Assembly (NCBI GenBank): GCA_018340375.1
Contig: JAFFJZ010000001.1
Location: 52,320,001-52,384,000, forward strand
Origin: Gonatopus flavifemur
Lineage: Eukaryota; Arthropoda; Insecta; Hymenoptera; Dryinidae
Direction: 5' to 3'
DNA: 64,000 nt
Shown here: positions 55,277 through 64,000 of the stretch, piece by piece
How the letters are laid out: every line of letters starts with the position of its first letter
How positions within the stretch are numbered: position 1 is the stretch's first letter
Made by a program: the position numbers and the translations under genes
Notes under the pieces: model-generated
Told to the model about the DNA's origin: nothing
Database searches by the model: none
Seen by the model: the letters and a program-made list of their open reading frames with translations, nothing else

Positions 55277-55417
55277 CTCTGGTTGAAAAATCCTATTCGT
55301 TCCAAATAATTCCCATCAAACGTAGATAATTTCGTTCCGAATCCAATAGATATTAATCAGTTTCAATTGGAATTCTGCACGTTCAATCGAAATTCATGGG
55401 ATTTTTTGATCAGGGAG
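55277..55417. mobile_element. CCCTGG-ended foldback MITE, copy 3
   Basis: CTCTGGTTGAAAAATCCTAT at the left, ATGGGATTTTTTGATCAGGG at the right. Confidence 0.6.
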
Positions 55418-55482
55418 AAAAATCCACAAATAAAAGTGAACCTATGAGGTTTTCCATCCTCGTATTTATCGAGTAATGGAAC

Positions 55483-55853
55483 CCCTGGTGGAAAAATTTG
55501 GTTGAATTTTATGGAATTTTATTGAATTTGATTCACTTTTCGTACATCCGCTTTTTCATTGAAAATCAACAAAATTCAACTCAATTCAACAAAATTTCGG
55601 TATAATTCAATAAGTTTCCATGAAATTCAATAACTTCCCTACAAACAATGATTACTGGTGTTTCAATGGGCCGCTAATGGTCCAGCAATGTCGTTGAAGA
55701 GCCGTCACTGGCCCTTTGGAACACCAGCAGTCGTGTTTGCTGGGTTCTATTCAAATTTATTGACTTCTATTGAAATTTATGGAATTTTAATGAATTTCAT
55801 TGAAACCTTGTACGAAAAATGAATAAAATTCAACAAAATTTTTTCCGCCAGGG
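55483..55853. mobile_element. CCCTGG-ended foldback, copy 4, with nested hairpin
   Basis: CCCTGGTGGAAAAATTTGG and AATTTTTTCCGCCAGGG are inverted. Inside, at 55638-55744, a separate foldback has ACTGGTGTTTCAATGGGCC against GGCCCTTTGGAACACCAG. Confidence 0.65.
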
Positions 55854-56415
55854 AACGCTATGATTACTGATCAATTGGAAATGATACTTGAAATCTGTAT
55901 GAAATGACTCGGATGCGCTTCATGAAACATAACTGTACTCTTCCCAAAATGACATGAAAATTGTATACAGCGTATTGGAAACGTGCAGTTGAATGACTGG
56001 ATCGAATAATCGGTTCTTTACGACCTTTAACAAGTCGTTTCGTGTAGACCACCTGAAAGTAGGCAACCGTCGCTCTCTGATCGCGTTCAAGGATTTTCAT
56101 GATTTAAGAAATTAAGAAATTCTCGAAACTAACAAAAACTACCAGCGGGAAAGTTGTTGCAGATATATTCAACAACAATTTGACAACATTTTTACACAAA
56201 AAAACGAATTTGCTGTGGCGGTTACTCACTTTTTTTGTTATTATGGCTGCAATAATTGCTATTCATTAGCTACCACAGTGAAAAACAGTAGCTGTAACCG
56301 TACTGGTTTCTCGATTGATATTTGTATAGCTAAATAATTTAGCTGTAAAATTTCCACTGTGACCAGTACATTTTTCGCTATTACCGATAAATGAGTAGCT
56401 TCTACAGCTGAAAAA

Positions 56416-56691
56416 TACACTGAGAAAAATGAAATGTGAAAATAACCTCTATTTTGTATATTTTCCAGCCGTCAAATAATGCAAACTGAAGCCAGCCTTT
56501 CAAAAGTGAAAAGTACCTTTTCAATATTGAATTTCACTGTACATTCGGTTTGATTCACCGAAAAGATGGTATTTATCACCTAGCTCATGGTAATAATAAC
56601 CAAAATAATGTATTTTTCACCGTCAAATACATTACTATATTGAAACATGATTTCTATGCAGATTTCTACAATGCAGATTTTTCTCAGTGTA
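56416..56691. mobile_element. Tc1/mariner-like MITE, CACTGAGAAAAA ends
   Basis: TACACTGAGAAAAATGAAAT at the left and GATTTTTCTCAGTGTA at the right, TA at both edges, 276 bases. It interrupts a TTAGCTGTAA-type repeat (related to 26,562). Confidence 0.75.
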
Positions 56692-57006
56692 GTTTGTGTT
56701 GCTAATTCGCAGCTATCCAAGTGCCCTAGTGAAAATGGGAGCGTAAGAAGGGTATGAAGCGACGTGGAGGAGTAAATGAAAAAGTATCTAAGCGCGAAAG
56801 AGGCGGAAATTGAAACATTTTACGCTTCATTTGTTTCAAAGTACGCTTCCAGCGGGCGGAAATTTTCACCAGGGTGATAGCTAATCATTTGTTCTCATGT
56901 CGCTACTTTTATATTGTTGTAGGTTGACAATTTTCGCGGATTCAATGACAAAAAGTCATATTTATCAATTGGATTGCAGGAATATCGTCGTTTTTATTAA
57001 ATGTGC

Positions 57007-57418
57007 TAGTGTTGCCGCGAGCCGCAAAACGAGCCGTAACGAATTTTAGATTTCAAATTATCTGGATTGAAAGTGAACTCTTTTTTAGTCAACCAAATTG
57101 GTTTGAAATTCAGTTTAATAGACCCTCAACTGACTTTCAAGGTTGGAACTGGAATATAACTTTATGGATACGAGTTTTCAATTAGTTTATATTCGAGCCG
57201 GTTTCGAGCCGACATTTCGAGCTGAACCTATACTGTTTGATGTATGAACCGGTTGAAAATTCAAATCCACGGAACTGTGCATTATTATGAACTTCCAAAC
57301 CAAAGTATAGGACCATTCAACCAAGTATTGAGACAATTTTCACTTCTTATAATCCTAACTGAATCCAGTGGAAGTCTAAAGCTCGTTGCAGCTCGTTTTG
57401 CGGCTCGCGGCAACACTA
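57007..57418. mobile_element. 412-base MITE with 6-base target duplication
   Basis: TAGTGTTGCCGCGAGCCGCA and TGCGGCTCGCGGCAACACTA are perfect 20-base inverted ends, extending to AAACGAGC and GCTCGTTT. ATGTGC is present directly before (57001-57006) and directly after (57419-57424). The short frames at 57003-57185 and 57244-57429 are inside it and are not genes. Confidence 0.85.
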
Positions 57419-58626
57419 ATGTGCAGTGAATGTTAACAGGGTCAGTCCTTGATGTATAACTTAATTTTAACTGATGTTGCTAAGAAATTAGCTCTCTTGT
57501 GGTTGCTAAACAATAATAGCTATAATAGCAAAAATTTCGCTGATAAAGCTAAAAATGTTGCTGCTGCAGTTAAAATTTAACTATAGGAACTAAAAAAATG
57601 ATTGTCCTCCTGATGTATCGTTATTGAAAAATATAACGGCAGAACACGAATTTGATTCTTTATTTCCCTTTTCTCAACTAAGTCTATTCTTAAATATGAC
57701 CAGTTATTTGAGAAAAAATGCTTATCCATTTCAAAGTAACTAGTATTTTTTCTATAAAAATTTTACGATGATATCACATACATTTTTATGATGCATTATA
57801 TAGAATACGATCATGCACACTTACAAAGTATCTCAAAACTTCATCACAGTTATTCATTCAAATTCTCTGTATCTTATATAGAATTTTAAGTTCAATTCTA
57901 GATCTCACGCATTTCTCTATAGACACCGATATTGGTATTTCAACAATACAAGTTCCAATCGTGTTAACAGAGTTCTATCATCCTCAACGTCTTCAAAGTG
58001 CTGAAAAAAGTTCGATACCGTATGCAAATTTATTTTATGCTTCTAAACTCTGAAGGTCATTCCCTTCCCACGCTGTTTATCTTAAGGGAGTCTCGAATGG
58101 CCTTCCAACTTCGAGGCAGAAAAATTCTTACTTCGAACCTGCACATTTTATCACAATATTCCCAGCGAATGTAGAGAATAACTTTTACGCATTGCAAAGT
58201 TAAAGATGTTTTCCCTTGGGAAAACTTACGCCATTTGCATCGAAACGTTTCATTTTTTCTTTAAAAAATTGAAGGGAAAATGAAGCGTTTCGATCAGAAT
58301 GAAGTAAATCTCCCTCAAGGGTTTCGAAAATATTGTGAAAGTGTGTTTTAGAAATTCTAAGGTACGTAAACCCGATCAGAAATTAATATAACCCTGACGA
58401 TATCAAAATGATTCATTTCTGTCGTTTCCTTCCGGTCATTTTTGGGGAGCTGAATACTTGGTCAGAAAATGGTTACCTTTTACATGGTCTCTGGCCATAT
58501 AAAGACCGATTTGTGACGGAGAAATACTGGTTCGTTAGAACACATTTGTCACCAAAAAGTAACCAACAAATGTGGTCCGTTTTTACCCAAATAATACACG
58601 AAGAATCCTCTTTCAAAAGCAAGAGT
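57419..58626. other. no gene seen
   Basis: AT-rich; TTAGCT/AGCTAA strings at 57,490-57,600 are the far part of the repeat interrupted at 56,416 and 57,007. The frame at 58408-58656 has no recognised domain. Confidence 0.35.
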
Positions 58627-59300
58627 AGAATTCTTCAAGAACTCTTTTCGAACTAATGAATTCATACCAGGAGAGAAATTGAGAGTTCAATATACTACCC
58701 AGATAGAAAAGCATGCTCTGAATGTTTTGTAACATAACGTGCCGTAAACGTACTACCATGAACTCCGCTCAGCTTGCAATGATGCATACAATGTAAACAT
58801 TATGTTTCAATTATGGTGCCATCGCCTCGTTTTGCTACCAATAACAATGCTTTATGCGGAAACACCTTGGCGCCACGATGCGAACATTTCTTGGCGTGCA
58901 TGTCACCATTATGATGGCATTATGGAGACATTTTTCTATGTGGGTATGGTCCTTTGCAACCGAGGAACAGTCTGAACTTGAAATGAAATTTACTATGACA
59001 AGACAATAAAAGCCGGATCAAATTTACAATGTTTTACAGTAAATTCCATTTAAAATTCAGCCCGTTCCTCGGCCGCAATAACCCCATGGTGAATTTAACT
59101 ACAAATTTCTCTCCGTGTAAAGCGCTCTGGAGGAATTCAATGTTTGAGACATTAACAAGTTCTTTGAGAATACTGAAACAATACTGTCAGTATTCTCAAA
59201 AAGCTCGTTAATGTCCCAAACATTGAACACCTCCAGAGCTCTTTATGAATTCATTAGTTCGAAAAGACTTCTGGAAGAATTCTTGGTGTGTTATCTGGGT
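58620..59300. repeat. interleaved foldback elements, ACCCAGAT ends
   Basis: ACCCAGAT at 58697 and ATCTGGGT at 59293-59300 form one pair; GAACTCTTTTCGAACTAATG near 58,640 pairs with CATTAGTTCGAAAAGACTTC near 59,255; and 59124-59239 is its own palindrome (GCTCTGGAGGAATTCAATGT against ACATTGAACACCTCCAGAGC, near match). Two or more elements have recombined or nested. Confidence 0.6.
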
Positions 59301-60038
59301 AGAATCTTTTTGGTATTTTTGAGTTGAAAAACTGGTAAAAACCCAAAAAATCACCAAATTGAAATTAGTTTAATTTTGGTTGAAAAAATGGTCCAAATGA
59401 CCATCAAGTTATCAAAACCAACTTTTTTTCCAAAAGGGAATTCCAATTTTTGGGCACTTTTAGGTTCACCGAGATCCGTTAGGAGGCTTCACATCAGGGC
59501 CACATAAAGCGAAATCAGCACCTGATGTAACCTGTTGTGGAACCTGCATGAACTTCCGTTCTGGAAGATATTTCCACTGTACCTTCAAAGTATCTGAAAA
59601 GATGTGTATGAGGGGTTGTCTATAAATTACGTAAAACGTTTACGGGAATGGAGGGGTTCAGGAAATTCTTATCAGATCTGATAAGAAGAGAGAGGGAGGC
59701 CCGAGTAACAATATTCTATTGAATCCTATTACGAATGGTATAATTTTTTATTGAATTTCATTGAAACCCATTGATTTTCCCATTCGTCAATGAGATTTTA
59801 TGGATTATTTGTAATAGGGGGAGGGGGGAGGAGGCACCGAAATCTTCCGCAAAACGGAAACTATTGAAGATACTTTTGACTTGTGATTGAATCATGAGAA
59901 ATTGGTAAATTGATTTGAAAAAACACAATATTTTCCTCAACTTCTACAAAGATTTTGAAAAGGTGATATTCTGTATTCAAGCACTCAAAAGTAAGTAAAT
60001 AATCATTCACGTCATGTCATCACTGAATCATATTATTT
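59301..60038. other. no gene seen
   Basis: Contains another foldback around 59,715-59,820 (AATCCTATTACGAATG, then GAATTTCATTGAAACCCATT) and an ATAAATTACGTAAAACG string like the 21,766 family. Confidence 0.35.
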
Positions 60039-60273
60039 CCTGACAGCAAAACTTGCTGGGCAACTGTTGTGTTTTGTTGTTGGAGGATTGTTTGATCTCA
60101 TGTGTCATAACTCCATGTATCCAAACATCGTCGCAGCATCATGACAACAACTTTCAAGTTTGCTGCATGTTGCTGCGCATTTAGCGACGTAACCTCGCAG
60201 CAACTTCTCAACAACAGTTGTTCCGTGATGTGGGGAAGTCGTTGCAAATTTTTCTAGCACTTTGCTGTCTGGC
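60039..60273. repeat. foldback element, CTGACAGCAAA ends
   Basis: CCTGACAGCAAAACTTGCTGG against GCACTTTGCTGTCTGG; the interior is rich in CAACAACTGTTG-type sequence. A decayed MITE. Confidence 0.5.
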
Positions 60274-61801
60274 TTTCTGTACGTTTTTGAACCTATGTTA
60301 CATTACTACATGAAGGAAGGGTGCATCGATAAAATCTTAGAACGTCTTACAATGGGCAAAAGGGTAGGTTAAAAGAACAGCCCCAAAAGGATTTCGAAAA
60401 TATCTGGCAAATATTTTGAACAACCTGGGGTTAAAATGTATAGATACTGCATCAATAGGAAGAATTCCACGAAGGAACACTCCCTCATGACAGTTACCAG
60501 TTTTTTACTTCTCCGCACTTTATTTATAACTGCAAGTGCTGTAATTTAGATTCAAATCATTAAAAATTTTGTGTGAAACCATTTTTTTTAAACAAATATA
60601 AGAAAATTTCAAAACATCAAATGCATTTATGATACGCATGACACTGTGAGCTGGTGAAAGTTCAATGCACGCTCTTATTTTTGTTCTTACTCAATGTTTT
60701 GAATGCACATGTTGTTGAAGCCTACCGAAATTTCCCGCTCTATCGTTATAATGAATGTCACTGCGTTAGAACAACGCTTGTGGCAAGGGACCAAGAAATG
60801 CGAATACCTCAAATTATTTCAAAGAATCAAACAAACCAGAACACGATGTGCTTCTCAATTTACATGGATAAAGATCGCGTTCGAATGTTCTGCACCTGCT
60901 TATGAATTACTTTCAGAGTTTTTAATTCATTGATAGATTCTGATTGATATATTGTGTACCTATATGCATTTCAAGGTTTTATCATTGATCGTGTGTTTTT
61001 GCAAAAAGTTATGTTAATTATTAAGCGATTCAAGGGACGGAACTGAATAAAACTAATTCTTTTACAACACTGATACGCGAATTACGCACGATACTGATTT
61101 ATTATGGTATGTTCGTGATAAAAATGATAGTATTTATTCTCGAATGAGTAATAAGGCACCAGGTGTGCGTGAAATATTCTAAGAATGTTCATGAGACTTT
61201 GTAATATTCTAAGAATCTTCCCTACAAACGACGTTCTCAAGATTGAAACATACATCTTTCTCGATTCTTGATATCGTTGAAATTTGAATCGCTTATCGAA
61301 ACGAAATTGAAGTTGACTACAAAAAAATCTCCTTCATAATTGCCAAGAGTGTTTCAAATGAATTCTCTCAGATAAAATATGGCGATTAAACGAGTTCTTA
61401 GAAAAATCCGTGATACACGCACTTTAGTATTTTCTTATTAGACTAGAAATTCGTTTCGATAAACGATTCAAACTTCAGCGACGTGATTCTCGTGGAATCA
61501 TATGTTTTTGAACAGAAGTTTTGTCATTCATATATACTTATCCTGTTCAATTATTTCTAATGAGATGGAAGGAATCGCTAAGTGTTAGTGGCATTGATAA
61601 AAAAATCGTATGCATGGAAATTCAAATTACCAACGAGTACAATATTTTTTACAGGACTGTGATTATTTTTCAATTAGATCGATGAAATAATATTTGCATC
61701 ATATCCATGATATGATCTACAATTATCAAACTCAGTTATAATTCATCACACTTTGTATTTGAAATACTTCCTAATACCGTTTGTGACATTTTGTAAGTGT
61801 A
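60274..61801. other. no supported gene; one secreted-looking open frame
   Basis: A plus-strand frame at about 60654-60905 reads like a signal peptide followed by a cysteine-containing peptide but has no ATG start (see findings). The rest is AT-rich with no further signal. Confidence 0.3.
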
Positions 61802-62411
61802 CGCCCGTATGGAAATATTTTGCTGAAAAATGTCTGCAAAACTATGAAAAATCTCTGAAAAAAAATGAAAAAACTCTGAGAATCTCTGAAATTTTGATGA
61901 GAAATCTAATATTTTTGGGACATTCTTTACAGACTTTTTTCAGACTTTTTTCAGAGTTTCTCAGAGTTTTTTCATACTTTTACAGAGAAATATCAACGAA
62001 ATTGCACTCTGAAAAAACTCTGACAAAACTCTAATAAATGGTTGACATTTTTCTGATTATTGAAAAATCCTGAAATTCAATAAATACATTCATATGCCGT
62101 ATTCAAATATCATGTGTGAAAAAGTGTTTGAAAATTTTTTCATTTTTTTCTAAAAGTCAGAAAAATGTTAGCAATCCATCAGAGTTTTGTCAGAGTTTTT
62201 TCAGAGTGCAATTTCGTTACTATTTCTCTGAAAAAGAGTGAAAAACCTCTGAGAAACTCTGAAAAAAGTCTGAAAAAAGTCTGTAAAGAATGTCCCAAAA
62301 ATATTAGATTTCTCATCAAAATTTCAGAGATTCTCAGAGTTTTTTCATTTTTTTTCAGAGATTTTTCATAGTTTTACAGACATTTTCCAGCGAAATATTT
62401 CCATACGGGCG
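61802..62411. repeat. 610-base family-3 (CTCTGAAAA) foldback element
   Basis: CGCCCGTATGGAAATATTTT at the left pairs with AAATATTTCCATACGGGCG at the right; arms contain runs of CTCTGAAAAA and AGAAATCTAATATTTTTGGG with its complement, and a second, inner pair TGCACTCTGAAAAAACTCTG against CAGAGTTTTTTCAGAGTGCA. The frames at 61753-62034 and 62165-62371 are its repeats. Confidence 0.85.
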
Positions 62412-63430
62412 AGGAATATTAACAAGGCATTTAACTCGACATCGTAATGGTTTGGTTAAACATCATTTCTCAGAAGTATAGAATAGGCGATATTCTTACA
62501 ATTGCGACTATGTATCTCAAACGAGTTTGTACATGATATATCTTAGATGAGAGAATAATAAAAAATAACGTTGCGAATCTCGAACTATACGGAACAGGGA
62601 ATTATTCTGTTTCTCTTTTTTTCTTCGTGGATTATGCACGCTTGATGTACATTTAATCTTCTCTCTCTTTTATCACTTCGACAGAAGTTTGATATCTGAT
62701 AATTAAATTGACAGTACATAATGCAAACCTATAGAAACAGGAGTATCAAAACGATGATGTGTGTTATATACCTGATCAGAGGTTCTATGCAATTTTTTCA
62801 AATGGACACGTTGATTTGTGCATAATTCTTCATACGCGGCGTAACACGCAAGATATTCACAGCTGATTTTTGTTTCTATGAAAATAAGAAACCTCGTGTT
62901 GCGGCTAAGTTCATATCTTTCCGCCGATCGAGGTCGCGGTAATGAAATGATTGTTGTTTCTACAACACGTCAACGAATGCTGCACGTGATAAGTGACCGT
63001 GATTAAAAATCACCAACAATGATCCAACAAAAGTCAACAATGTATAGCGGAACTGGTGCCTTCTTTTATTATTCGCGTTTATCTATATAGTTCCATCAAA
63101 CGTTTGAAACAAACACGATAACGTTCGTTCAAGCGCGCGCACTTCAATATTTAACTACTTTGTGATCGGATATGATGAACAAGTAAACTACGACTGAAGC
63201 TACTTGCCGCACCAGAACATCGCACGGTGATCTTTGCGCATGTATGAATGTTTGTTCGGTACACGCGACTTGCGTGCATGTGAGCCAGCAAAAATGTGGA
63301 TTTTGTGTTTTATGTATATATGAACGTTCACATCCACTATAGACTCCACGATGATGGAGCGACGATACATTTACAAACAGTATGAGAAGAAGCAAGAGAG
63401 GATGGAATGATTGACCAACGTTGGTACGTT
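62412..63430. other. no gene; CpG-bearing patch at its right end
   Basis: From about 63,060 to 63,340 CpG increases (AAGCGCGCGCAC, ACGCGACTTGCGTGC), similar to the promoter patches of the genes in this window, so an unseen gene may begin beyond the window. The frame at 63144-63395 shows no domain. Confidence 0.3.
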
Positions 63431-64000
63431 ATCTATGTCTGCTGAAAATCGAACTTCCAGGAACCGGAGTTTGGAAGGAATAAAACGTGGAAATCTTTCA
63501 ACTCTCTCTTAAATGACGCTCGGATGATTGTTTGCCCAACACACACCAAAGATCTCGAAGACATCCACGAGATATATTTAGCAGGACATCTTGTAGATAT
63601 CTAAACGATGTCACAAAAGAGATATCTTCAAGATATATCAAACATGTCTTCAATATATTTCTAAAAGACACCTTTTAGATGTCGAATCAGCAGAGTCTAA
63701 AAAACATCTTGAAAAAGTTTCTGAATAATATCTGTTACACAACTTGAAAATTGTCTCAGTAAGAATGGCAAAAGTCGCGCCATGTTCCTTCTTTAGATTC
63801 CTTTCGCGAAATTCCAGCTGAGATTCGACGTGGATTCCAGCTCCGAAATTTACCTGCGTTTTCAGCTGGGATTCCTCATTCTCAGGTGGAATCTTAGCTG
63901 GGATTCTGGATTCCAGGTGGAGTCTCAGCTGGCAACGCCGGTAAATTTTGGATCTGGAATCCACGTGGATTCCCAGCTGGATTTTTGTCACGAGGAACTC
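63431..64000. repeat. dispersed repeat with CAGCTGGGATTCC array
   Basis: 63,442-63,500 resembles 53,286-53,345. At 63,540-63,690 GATATCTT/AAGATATA strings alternate. From 63,800 to the end CAGCTGGGATTC-type units recur in both orientations (CAGCTGAGATTC, CAGCTGGGATTCC, TCAGGTGGAATC, CAGGTGGAGTC). It runs off the window. Confidence 0.6.

Noticed and set aside
1..64000. CRISPR arrays, prokaryotic operons, rRNA, viral integrations and transposase genes
   Set aside because: No regularly spaced direct repeats, no tightly packed coding frames, no rRNA motifs and no transposase, reverse transcriptase or viral domains were seen on either strand.

Overview
This is a nuclear, AT-rich eukaryotic genome segment from an insect. 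The gene structures (GT-AG introns, polyadenylation signals, TATATA microsatellites), the dense short inverted-repeat transposons and the protein sequences all fit an insect; the amino acids of the Dorsal protein suggest Hymenoptera, but that last step is inference from remembered family resemblance. I find four real genes, all of them spliced. Most of the other open reading frames are short chance frames in introns or in repeats.

Layout. (1) 870-1363 (+): the last two coding exons of a WASH complex subunit 3 (WASHC3/CCDC53) gene; earlier exons lie before the window. (2) 1536-6046 (-): a complete four-exon gene for ribosomal protein eL42 (RpL36A), meeting WASHC3 tail to tail with only 172 bases between the stop codons, and carrying an unusually long 3.7 kb intron full of small transposons. 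(3) 7786-30606 (+): a prothymosin-alpha-like acidic nuclear protein in three coding exons separated by a 22.3 kb first intron; this intron holds a 650-base polypyrimidine tract, CpG-rich patches and many repeats. (4) 43832-52005 (-): dorsal, the Rel/NF-kB transcription factor of the Toll pathway, with every coding exon readable and two mutually exclusive C-termini: a 608-residue form with a classical nuclear localisation signal, and a 782-residue form made by reading through an internal splice donor (comparable to Dorsal-B of Drosophila). The spaces 31-43.8 kb and 53-64 kb have no gene I can support.

Repeats. The window is a museum of non-autonomous foldback elements (MITEs). I can define a piggyBac-like family (TTAA target, terminal GGGGATACTAGCG; at least seven copies plus one partial), a second family with terminal ATGAAGCTGAAACTAGC (one copy with a perfect 9-base target duplication), a hAT-like element with an exact 8-base duplication, Tc1/mariner-like TA elements with terminal CACTG, a CCCTGG-ended family and several large palindromes. 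At 22.8-23.8 kb three insertions sit inside each other like nested dolls, with internal evidence for the order of insertion. No transposase gene is visible, so these elements must have been moved from elsewhere.

Functionally the genes are unrelated neighbours: endosomal actin regulation (WASHC3), translation (RpL36A), chromatin-related acidic protein (prothymosin-like) and immune or dorsoventral signalling (dorsal). I found no CRISPR array, bacterial operon, rRNA, intact tRNA gene or virus in the window.
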